From Clostridia bacterium (lineage in GTDB: Bacteria > Bacillota > Clostridia > HGM11327), in NCBI GenBank assembly GCA_017935525.1, contig JAGBHJ010000172.1, positions 1 through 5,396 on the forward strand: 5,396 nucleotides of DNA, read 5' to 3'. How positions within the stretch are numbered: position 1 is the first letter of the stretch; the number at the start of each line of letters is the position of its first letter. This document shows, in pieces, positions 1 through 5,284 of this stretch. Position numbers and translations under genes: made by a program. Under the pieces are notes generated by a model. The model saw only the letters and a list, made by a program, of their open reading frames with translations, did no database searches and was not told the origin of the DNA.

Positions 1-1
1 A

Positions 2-139
2 ATCTTCAACGTTAAGAAACGTCCACTGGGGAAAACGGTCGTGACAAGCTCTTTTCTCAATGTGGGTATTGTGATTGTGAGTGTGTACGCGGCAAGCGTT
101 GCAATGATTATAGTGCCGTTTGTTCGTCTATTTGCTTAA
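2..139 (+). CDS. C-terminal fragment of an unidentified membrane protein
   Basis: An open frame enters from the left edge and stops at TAA 137-139, giving 45 residues. The fragment begins with a short basic stretch (around NVKKRPLGK). A continuous hydrophobic segment follows (roughly residues 18-45, rich in Val, Ile, Ala and Phe), ending ...VRLFA. This reads as the last transmembrane helix of an integral membrane protein. Coding is supported by the lack of stops, the membrane-like composition and a strong terminator 12 bp after the stop. The start lies outside the window and I cannot name the family. A transporter or P-type ATPase C-terminus is possible, but nothing diagnostic is visible. Confidence 0.6.
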   Translation: MFNVKKRPLGKTVVTSSFLNVGIVIVSVYAASVAMIIVPFVRLFA

Positions 140-151
140 TTATAGTCTATT

Positions 152-187
152 TGATCCGGAGAACATTGTTCTCCGGATTATCTTATT
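152..187 (+). terminator. Rho-independent terminator of the upstream membrane-protein gene
   Basis: A perfect 12-bp inverted repeat (154-165 with 167-178, ATCCGGAGAACA/TGTTCTCCGGAT) lies 14 bp after the TAA. It can be extended by a G-T and a T-A pair. The downstream run is T-rich but interrupted (TATCTTATT), so the U tract is only moderate. Stem length and position make it a convincing terminator separating this gene from greA. Confidence 0.75.
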
Positions 188-193
188 CCCCCC

Positions 194-230
194 ATTTCCC
201 TCGGTGGCGGGCGGTGCTTTTATTTCCCTC
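194..230 (+). repeat. Direct 9-bp repeat in a pyrimidine-rich intergenic stretch
   Basis: ATTTCCCTC occurs at 194-202 and again at 222-230, a 28-bp period, inside a C/T-rich tract from about 184 to 235. The tract sits between the upstream terminator and the greA promoter and is probably not in the greA transcript. I see no gene or recognised regulatory RNA in it. It could be a spaced protein-binding site or chance in a low-complexity tract. Confidence 0.35.
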
Positions 231-266
231 TCCCCATAAATTATGCAATAAATCGGGAAAATCCTA

Positions 267-295
267 TTGACAAAACGGGCAAGATGTTGTATAAT
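267..295 (+). promoter_or_regulatory. Sigma-A promoter of the greA-lysS operon
   Basis: The -35 is TTGACA (267-272) and the -10 is TATAAT (290-295), separated by exactly 17 bp: a full match to the vegetative sigma consensus. Transcription should start near 302, giving a 5' leader of about 53 nt with only small AT-rich hairpin potential (for example CGAAT/ATTCG at 323-336). No operator-like palindrome overlaps the boxes, so expression is probably constitutive and strong. Confidence 0.9.
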
Positions 296-337
296 TACAA
301 GGATAAATAAGAGAATTTATTGCGAATCTAAATTCGG

Positions 338-344
338 AAAGGTG
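338..344 (+). promoter_or_regulatory. Ribosome binding site of greA
   Basis: AAAGGTG lies 10 nt upstream of the ATG at 355 and matches the anti-Shine-Dalgarno partly. The 3' base of a small CGAAT/ATTCG hairpin (323-336) lies just before it. Confidence 0.7.
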
Positions 345-354
345 CGTATTAAAT

Positions 355-843
355 ATGGTTGATGAAGAATTTTCACAGAAGGTATATCTTACGGAGGAGG
401 CTCTTGAGGCCCAGAAAAAGGAGCTCAATCGCTTAAAAACAGAGGGCAGACAGAAGGTTGCCGAGGATATTAAATTGGCAAGAGGCTTTGGTGACCTCAG
501 CGAGAATGCGGAGTACGACGAGGCAAAGAAGGAGCAGGCAAGAATTGAGGGTGAGATCATCCGTCTTGAAAAGCTCATCAAGGAGGCTTTTGTTATTGAC
601 GAAGCCAGCCTTACAAACGACGTTGTAAATATCGGCTCTTTTGTTAAGGTGTACGATTACGATCTTGATTGCGAGGACGAGTATCAGCTGGTTGGCTCAA
701 CGGACGTTGACCCCGACAATAACAAGGTTTCATATGAATCCCCCATCGGCGCTGCCCTTATGCACAAAAAAGAGGGCGAAACGGTTGAGGTGGAAATCCC
801 CGACGGCGTTATCGAGTTCAAGATATTGAAGATTTACAGATAA
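355..843 (+). CDS. greA: Transcription elongation factor GreA
   Basis: GreA binds the RNA polymerase secondary channel and stimulates cleavage of the 3' end of backtracked nascent RNA, rescuing stalled elongation complexes in the cytoplasm. The 162-residue product has the usual family length (about 155-160). Residues ~10-80 form the N-terminal antiparallel coiled coil, with the signature GDLSENAEYDEAKKEQ at 46-61. D47 and E50 match the acidic tip residues that coordinate the catalytic magnesium in GreA. Residues ~88-160 form the FKBP-like C-terminal domain (YQLVGSTDVDP around 110-120, SPIGAALM at 129-136). The ATG start has a Shine-Dalgarno at good spacing behind a consensus promoter. It stops at tandem TAA-TAG, 18 bp before the lysS ATG, so the two are almost certainly co-transcribed. 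Nothing is missing or truncated. Confidence 0.97.
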   Translation: MVDEEFSQKVYLTEEALEAQKKELNRLKTEGRQKVAEDIKLARGFGDLSENAEYDEAKKEQARIEGEIIRLEKLIKEAFVIDEASLTNDVVNIGSFVKVYDYDLDCEDEYQLVGSTDVDPDNNKVSYESPIGAALMHKKEGETVEVEIPDGVIEFKILKIYR

Positions 844-845
844 TA

Positions 846-851
846 GAGAGG
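846..851 (+). promoter_or_regulatory. Ribosome binding site that decides the lysS start
   Basis: GAGAGG lies 10 nt before ATG 862 but only 4 nt before the in-frame TTG at 856. The spacing favours the ATG, giving a 648-residue protein rather than 650. Confidence 0.65.
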
Positions 852-861
852 ATGATTGGTA

Positions 862-2808
862 ATGGCAGATAACATTACAGAAGAAATAGTTGTTGACCTC
901 AGTGATGAGATGAGAGTCCGCAGAGAAAAGCTGGCAAAGCTTGTGGCAGAGGGCAAGGACCCCTTTGAGATCACAAAGTACGATCTTGACGCCACAGCAA
1001 AGGACATTCTGGATAATTACGAGGCGTATGAGGGCAAGCAGGTATCCATCGCAGGCAGAATTATGAGCAAGCGAGTAATGGGTAAGGCAAGCTTTGTGCA
1101 TATTCTTGACGCTACGGCAAAAATACAGCTCTACGTGCAGATAAACACTCTGGGCGAGGAGGTATATTCCGCATTCAAGACGTGGGATATCGGTGATATC
1201 ATCGGCGTTAAGGGCGAGGTATTTAAGACCAGAAGCGGCGAAACATCCATCAAGGCAGAGGCTGTAAAGCTTCTTTCCAAGTCCCTGCGTCCCTTGCCGG
1301 AAAAGTGGCACGGTCTTAAGGACACGGATATGCGTTACAGGCAGAGATACGTTGACCTTATCGTAAACCCCGAGGTTAAGGATACTTTTGTAAAGAGAAG
1401 CCTTATCCTTAAGGAGATCAGAAGCTATCTTGACTCCAAGGGCTTTTTGGAGGTTGACACACCCATCCTTACTCCCTTTGAGATCGGCGCATCCGCACGT
1501 CCCTTTGTGACACATCACAATACGTTGGATATGGATATGTACTTGAGAATAGAAACAGAGCTCTACCTCAAGAGACTTATCGTCGGCGGATTTGACAAGG
1601 TCTACGAGGTAGGCAGAATTTTCCGTAACGAGGGTATGGATACAAAGCATAACCCCGAGTTTACGTCTATTGAGCTTTACCAGGCATATACGGACTATAA
1701 GGGCATGATGGACATCGTTATTGAGATGAACACCATGCTGGCAGAGAAGATCTGCGGCTCCAGGAAGATAATGTACCAGGGCAACGAGATCGACATGGGC
1801 AACTGGGAAAAGCTGACCATGGTTGAGGCTGTAAAGAAGTATTCCGGCGCTGATTATTACGCATGGGAGAGCGACGAGGCAGCAAGAGCCGTGGCAAAGG
1901 AGCTTAAGGTTGACGTTCCCGAGAACGCTACAAAGGGAACCGTTTTGGTTGAGCTGTTTGACGCATACGTTGAGGATAAGCTCATCCAGCCTACTATCAT
2001 TTACGATTACCCCGTTGAAAACAGCCCTCTGGCAAAGAGAAAGCCCGACGAGCCTGCTTTTACAGAGAGATTTGAGTATTTTATCAACTGCACAGAGTTT
2101 GGTAACGCATTCAGCGAGTTGAACGATCCTATCGACCAGAAGGAAAGATTTGAAAAGCAGGTTGCGGCAAAGCGCTTGGAGGAGCCCAACACAACTGCTC
2201 AGGTGGATGAGGATTACGTAACTGCTCTTGAGTACGGTCTGGCGCCTACGGGTGGCTTGGGCTTTGGTATTGACAGATTGGTAATGCTTTTGACCGATTC
2301 TGCATCCATCAGGGACGTTTTGTTGTTCCCCACGATGAAGCAGATCGACGCACCTCAGGCAAAGCCCGCCGCAGAAGCAGCACCTGTTGCAGAGGCAGCA
2401 CCCGTTGTAGAGGAGCCCGTTGCAGAGGTTATCGACTTCTCCAAGGTAGAGATCGAGCCTTTGTTCAGCGACTTTGTTGATTTTGAGACATTCAGCAAGT
2501 CCGACTTCCGTGCGGTAAAGGTTAAGGCTTGCGAGGCGGTAAAGAAGTCCAAGAAGCTGCTTCAGTTTACTCTTGATGACGGCACAGGTACTGATCGCAC
2601 TATCCTCAGCGGTATCCACGCATTCTATGAGCCCGAGGAGCTTGTTGGCAAGACGTTGATCGCTATAACAAACCTGCCGCCCAGAACAATGATGGGTATT
2701 GAATCCAACGGTATGATCATCTCCGCAGTACATTCCGAGGAGGGTGAGGAAAAGCTCCACGTTTTGATGGTGGACGACCACATCCCCGCAGGTGCAAAGC
2801 TGTATTGA
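862..2808 (+). CDS. lysS: Lysyl-tRNA synthetase (class II) fused to a C-terminal MetG/EMAPII-type tRNA-binding domain
   Basis: The enzyme charges tRNA-Lys with lysine using ATP. Residues ~58-140 are the OB-fold anticodon-binding domain (SKRVMGKASFVHILD at 69-83). The class II core spans ~155-495: the RPLPEKWHGL linker (143-152), motif 1 region ending ARPFVTHHNTLDMDMYLR (212-229), motif 2 with FRNEG (254-258) and HNPEFT (263-268), FSELND (417-422), and motif 3 GLGFGIDRLVMLL (465-477). Ordinary bacterial LysRS ends about here (~500 aa). This one continues through an Ala/Pro/Glu-rich linker (~499-525) into a tRNA_bind domain (~546-648). Key parts are SDFRAVKVKACEAVKKSKKLL, the DDGTGTDRTILSGI segment, EPEELVGKT, NLPPRTMMGIESNGMI and the end PAGAKLY. 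That domain usually sits at the C-terminus of MetRS or stands alone, where it dimerises and binds tRNA outside the anticodon. It follows greA by 18 bp and is closed by its own terminator. Confidence 0.96.
   Translation: MADNITEEIVVDLSDEMRVRREKLAKLVAEGKDPFEITKYDLDATAKDILDNYEAYEGKQVSIAGRIMSKRVMGKASFVHILDATAKIQLYVQINTLGEEVYSAFKTWDIGDIIGVKGEVFKTRSGETSIKAEAVKLLSKSLRPLPEKWHGLKDTDMRYRQRYVDLIVNPEVKDTFVKRSLILKEIRSYLDSKGFLEVDTPILTPFEIGASARPFVTHHNTLDMDMYLRIETELYLKRLIVGGFDKVYEVGRIFRNEGMDTKHNPEFTSIELYQAYTDYKGMMDIVIEMNTMLAEKICGSRKIMYQGNEIDMGNWEKLTMVEAVKKYSGADYYAWESDEAARAVAKELKVDVPENATKGTVLVELFDAYVEDKLIQPTIIYDYPVENSPLAKRKPDEPAFTERFEYFINCTEFGNAFSELNDPIDQKERFEKQVAAKRLEEPNTTAQVDEDYVTALEYGLAPTGGLGFGIDRLVMLLTDSASIRDVLLFPTMKQIDAPQAKPAAEAAPVAEAAPVVEEPVAEVIDFSKVEIEPLFSDFVDFETFSKSDFRAVKVKACEAVKKSKKLLQFTLDDGTGTDRTILSGIHAFYEPEELVGKTLIAITNLPPRTMMGIESNGMIISAVHSEEGEEKLHVLMVDDHIPAGAKLY
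2371..2421 (+). repeat. 18-bp tandem repeat encoding the Ala/Pro/Glu linker of LysS
   Basis: GCAGARGCAGCACCYGTT is present twice (2371-2388 and 2389-2406) with two silent differences. A degenerate 15-bp copy follows (2407-2421). The copies encode AEAAPV, AEAAPV and VEEPV. This is a typical flexible interdomain linker that can change length by slippage, and it marks the join between the synthetase core and the added tRNA-binding domain. Confidence 0.75.
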
Positions 2809-2833
2809 TGACGAAAAAAGGTTAACAGATAAA
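2805..2833 (+). promoter_or_regulatory. Weak candidate promoter for the GNAT gene
   Basis: TTGATG (2805-2810) and GATAAA (2828-2833) are 17 bp apart, each 4/6 to consensus. Initiation would fall near 2840, at the base of the lysS terminator hairpin, so the hairpin would head the GNAT mRNA. It is offered only because no better promoter is visible; terminator readthrough is the main alternative. Confidence 0.22.
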
Positions 2834-2839
2834 TGATTG

Positions 2840-2879
2840 AGCACTTATGGCGTGTATATATCGACATAAGTGCTTTTTT
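2840..2879 (+). terminator. Rho-independent terminator of the greA-lysS operon
   Basis: The stem AGCACTTATG (2840-2849) pairs perfectly with CATAAGTGCT (2865-2874) across a 15-nt loop, followed immediately by a T tract (T 2874-2879). It starts 31 bp after the lysS stop. The same 10-bp stem is used in the terminator at 5207-5252. The GNAT Shine-Dalgarno begins three bases past the T tract. Confidence 0.88.
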
Positions 2880-2881
2880 GT

Positions 2882-2889
2882 AAAGGAGA
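2882..2889 (+). promoter_or_regulatory. Ribosome binding site of the GNAT acetyltransferase
   Basis: AAAGGAGA is a strong Shine-Dalgarno just upstream of ATG 2894. It selects this ATG over an in-frame GTG at 2870, which lies inside the terminator hairpin. The close packing against the T tract of the preceding terminator is unusual. Confidence 0.85.
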
Positions 2890-2893
2890 TAAT

Positions 2894-3583
2894 ATGGAAT
2901 TATATACAGAAAGGCTGTGCCTTCGCCCGTGGCGTGAGGAGGACGCAGAGGCGCTTTACCCTCTTGCAAGGGACCCCGACGTTGGTCCGCCTGCAGGCTG
3001 GATGCCCCATACGAGCGTAGAAAACAGCAGACAGATAATACGGACGGTACTTTCGGCGCCCACGGTGTTTGCGGTTTGTAAACGGGAGGATGGGATGCCC
3101 ATAGGCAGCATAGGGCTTCACAAAAACGACCTTGCCTGCCACGATGATGAATACGAGCTTGGCTATTGGATAGGAAAGCCGTATTGGGGGCAGGGCATGA
3201 TCCCCGAGGCCTCGCTGGAGGTGCTCAGATATGCCTTTGAGGATCTTGGTATGGCAAGAATATGGTGCGGTCATTATGACGGTAACGTTAAAAGCCGCCG
3301 TGTGCAGGAAAAGCTTGGGTTTGTGTTCCATCATACCACCGAGGGAATAGAGATTACCGAATTAAACCAGATCCGCACGGGACACGTGATGCTGATGACG
3401 AGGGAGCGCTGGGAGGAGCTTTGTTGGTGTAAGTATTTGGGCAGATGCATCGACAAGGGTATGTGCTACGATATGCAGATGATCGCAATGGACTGCATAA
3501 AGCCCTCGGCATTGACAGAGATCGATATCGATAAAGTCCTGTTGAATGAGGTCTGCAAGTGTTGCCCCAACAAAATCGGATGA
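2894..3583 (+). CDS. GNAT-family N-acetyltransferase (RimJ/RimL-like) with a cysteine-rich C-terminal tail
   Basis: It probably transfers an acetyl group from acetyl-CoA to an amine (a protein N-terminus, small metabolite or drug); the substrate cannot be read from sequence. Residues 1-~176 are a full Acetyltransf_3 domain: opening TERLCLRPWREEDAEALY (5-22), the beta strands PIGSIGLHK (69-77) and YELGYWIGKPYWGQGMIPEA (87-106) with the GQGMIPEA acetyl-CoA loop, and the C-terminal NVKSRRVQEKLGF (131-143). Family members usually end near 170-190. This protein continues to 229 with a segment I do not recognise, holding eight cysteines (177, 179, 185, 191, 201, 211, 213, 214) and the motif CYDMQMI. 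The core has only four cysteines in 176 residues. The tail could bind a metal or be an added mini-domain. There is no signal peptide. The start is set by a strong AAAGGAGA. It sits behind the lysS terminator, and its promoter is unclear. Confidence 0.9.
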   Translation: MELYTERLCLRPWREEDAEALYPLARDPDVGPPAGWMPHTSVENSRQIIRTVLSAPTVFAVCKREDGMPIGSIGLHKNDLACHDDEYELGYWIGKPYWGQGMIPEASLEVLRYAFEDLGMARIWCGHYDGNVKSRRVQEKLGFVFHHTTEGIEITELNQIRTGHVMLMTRERWEELCWCKYLGRCIDKGMCYDMQMIAMDCIKPSALTEIDIDKVLLNEVCKCCPNKIG

Positions 3584-3600
3584 TTTTTTTGAGGATGGTA

Positions 3601-3629
3601 TTGACAAAAAAATGGGAGTATGGTATACT
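3601..3629 (+). promoter_or_regulatory. Extended -10 promoter of the glycoside hydrolase gene
   Basis: TTGACA (3601-3606), a 17-bp spacer beginning with an A tract, and TATACT (3624-3629) preceded by TGG (a TGn extended -10 element). The predicted start is near 3636, leaving a leader of about 35 nt. The -35 starts only 17 bp after the GNAT stop. No inverted repeat suggestive of a repressor site or cre element is evident. Confidence 0.85.
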
Positions 3630-3660
3630 AACCCTATAATAATGGCGCTATGCGTCGGAA

Positions 3661-3665
3661 TGGAG
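3661..3665 (+). promoter_or_regulatory. Ribosome binding site of the glycoside hydrolase gene
   Basis: TGGAG lies five bases before ATG 3671. The in-frame ATG at 3650 has no Shine-Dalgarno and would lie only about 14 nt from the predicted transcript start, so 3671 is the preferred start. Confidence 0.7.
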
Positions 3666-3670
3666 AAAAC

Positions 3671-5146
3671 ATGAGCGAGAAATACGTATATGACAAGCAA
3701 AAGCTGCCCCACCCTGTGCTTAACGGTCACGAGGATTGGGAGGAGCTTTACTACACGGCATGGGAAACTGCGTTCAAGAATATTGAATACATAGACAAGC
3801 CCGGCTGGAAGAACATCCTCACCTGTATGCCCGGTGTTGGCATTACATGGCAGTGGGATTCCTGCATTATGACATTTATAACAAATTATTCCAATGGCAC
3901 ACTCACAGCTTTTGATAACCTGGACAATCTTTACAGACTCCGCCGCGAGTCCGACGGTTTTATGTCCATGGCTTATACTATCGAAACAGAGGAGGAGGCT
4001 TACCCCGGCAGAATAAATCCGCCGTTGATGGCGTGGGCAGAGTGGACGCATTACCTTGTTTCCGGCGATAAGTCCAGATTTGCCACGGTATTGCCTGCAT
4101 TGGAGGGCATCTACTCATTTATTGAGAACAACAGAAGACGCTCCACCTGCCAGCTGTATTGGTTTGAGGATTCCGGCTCATCAGGTATGGATAATGCCCC
4201 CAGAAGCGGTTATTTCTCACCGGATCTTGACGGTAGTGACGTTTGCCATGTTGACCTTGCTTGTCAGCAGGCACTCAGCGCAAAGCATCTGGCGCTTATT
4301 TGCGGTGAGCTTGGCATGGAGGATAAGAAGGCATTCTACGAGAGTGAAAATAAGAGAATTTGCGACCTTATTAACAAATTCCACTGGAGCGACAGAGCAA
4401 GATGGTATTTTGATTTCTTTGCCCGCGGTGAGGTTGGTCAGAAGGTTAAGTTTATAAATTCAAAGACTGCTGCTGCATTCTGGACATTGATCTGCGGTGC
4501 GGCTGTTGACGGCAAGAGAGAGGCTGTAAGAGAGCATCTCTTTAACCCTGACGAGTTCTACACAAAGGTGCCCTTCGCATCCCTTGCAAAGGATGACCCC
4601 AACTACGATCCTAACGGCGGATACTGGCTTGGCGGAGTTTGGCCGCCCACAAATTATGCGGCGATCAAGGGTCTTCAGCAGACAGGCCACAAGGAGCTGG
4701 CAAGGGAGGCTGTGGTAAGAATTCTTGACGCTATGTGCGCCGTAAACAAGGATCCAGCATACGGCAATATCTGGGAGTGCTATTCTCCCGAGGCGTACAG
4801 ACCTGCCACAACTGAGGACGGCGAGCTTGTAAGAGCAGAGTTTGTTGGTTGGGGCGGATTGGCACCTATCACTCTGTTAATAGAGAATATTATCGGTCTT
4901 GACTTTGATGCAAGAGAGAATAAGGTAATATTCAACCTGAACACGAGAGAAAAGTGCGGTCTTGAGAACATGATATTCAACGGCAACAACATTTCCGTTG
5001 TTTGCACGGAGTACGAGCCTTTTAAGGGCAGAACAACTATCGAAACAGAAGCGGAAAAGCCCTTTAAGCTTGTTATCAATACAAAGTACCTTTGGGATCC
5101 CGTGGAGATCGACGTTCCTGCAGGTAAGAGCACGTTTAAGATCTGA
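3671..5146 (+). CDS. Cytoplasmic (alpha/alpha)6 glycoside hydrolase, GH63/GH37 (MGH1-like, trehalase-like) type
   Basis: A 491-residue protein with the landmarks of clan GH-G inverting alpha-glycosidases. These are TWQWDS (59-64, cf. the WDS/WDT substrate-site motif), EDSGSSGMDNAPR (166-178, cf. the ESGxDNSPR acid motif, candidate acid D174), GGYWLGGVWPPTNYAAIKGL (316-335, cf. YWRGPVWPPxNY), NIWECYSPE (366-374, cf. the ENYxP base motif, candidate base E369), and VGWGGLAPITLLIENIIGLD (392-411). Residues ~412-491 look beta-rich and resemble the small C-terminal beta domain of such enzymes. There is no signal peptide or membrane segment, so it acts inside the cell on an imported or endogenous alpha-glycoside. 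Relatives act on trehalose, mannosylglycerate, glucosylglycerate or oligosaccharides; I cannot choose among them. No sugar transporter, kinase or regulator is adjacent. It has its own promoter and terminator, so it is monocistronic. The fold is clear; the substrate is unknown. Confidence 0.85.
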   Translation: MSEKYVYDKQKLPHPVLNGHEDWEELYYTAWETAFKNIEYIDKPGWKNILTCMPGVGITWQWDSCIMTFITNYSNGTLTAFDNLDNLYRLRRESDGFMSMAYTIETEEEAYPGRINPPLMAWAEWTHYLVSGDKSRFATVLPALEGIYSFIENNRRRSTCQLYWFEDSGSSGMDNAPRSGYFSPDLDGSDVCHVDLACQQALSAKHLALICGELGMEDKKAFYESENKRICDLINKFHWSDRARWYFDFFARGEVGQKVKFINSKTAAAFWTLICGAAVDGKREAVREHLFNPDEFYTKVPFASLAKDDPNYDPNGGYWLGGVWPPTNYAAIKGLQQTGHKELAREAVVRILDAMCAVNKDPAYGNIWECYSPEAYRPATTEDGELVRAEFVGWGGLAPITLLIENIIGLDFDARENKVIFNLNTREKCGLENMIFNGNNISVVCTEYEPFKGRTTIETEAEKPFKLVINTKYLWDPVEIDVPAGKSTFKI

Positions 5147-5206
5147 TATAGTACGCAATAAAAAGCGTCTGTGTTTTAGCGTGAGCCCCATAACGAAGTT
5201 TTAACA

Positions 5207-5252
5207 AAAAGCACTTATGATAACGAATAAATCGTTTGTCATAAGTGCTTTT
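5207..5252 (+). terminator. Long, probably bidirectional terminator after the glycoside hydrolase gene
   Basis: The core stem AGCACTTATG (5210-5219) pairs with CATAAGTGCT (5240-5249) and extends outward by three A-T pairs (5207-5209 with 5250-5252). It continues inward through further pairs (5220-5226 with 5232-5239, one bulged T and one G-T pair) to a 5-nt loop. The A tract upstream and T tract downstream mean it could end transcription from either side. It starts 60 bp after the hydrolase stop. Confidence 0.85.
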
Positions 5253-5284
5253 GCGTTGCTTCAGACAATCTTCTCCCGATAGTA

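Noticed and set aside
181..354. T-box or other riboswitch controlling greA-lysS
   Set aside because: The predicted leader is only about 53 nt, and there is no T-box sequence, specifier stem or antiterminator. The GGTGGCGGGCGGTG stretch lies upstream of the promoter.
856..861. TTG at 856 as the lysS start
   Set aside because: Only 4 nt separate it from GAGAGG; the ATG at 862 has better spacing and is the stronger codon.
730..2844. A 704-residue open frame on the minus strand covering all of lysS
   Set aside because: It is antisense to a clearly recognised synthetase, has a Leu/Cys/Val-rich composition with no domain, and arises because lysS rarely uses the codons that read as stops in that antisense frame.
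3572..3590. AAAATC-GGAT-GATTTT hairpin plus T run at the GNAT stop as a terminator
   Set aside because: The stem is six mostly A-T pairs and overlaps the stop codon; too weak to call. GNAT transcripts may run into the hydrolase gene.
3642..3674. Tiny upstream frame (ATG 3642 to TGA 3672-3674) overlapping the hydrolase start, or ATG 3650 as the gene start
   Set aside because: The overlap with the ATG looks like translational coupling, but neither upstream ATG has a Shine-Dalgarno and both lie within ~15 nt of the predicted transcript start.
4952..4960. AAGTGCGGT, the Haemophilus uptake-signal core, inside the hydrolase gene
   Set aside because: A single 9-mer in a coding region of a Clostridia-like genome is expected by chance.
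2840..5252. GNAT plus hydrolase as a mobile cassette bounded by the two matching hairpins
   Set aside because: The shared sequence is only a 10-bp palindromic stem that works as a terminator at both places; there is no integrase, target duplication or att-like site.
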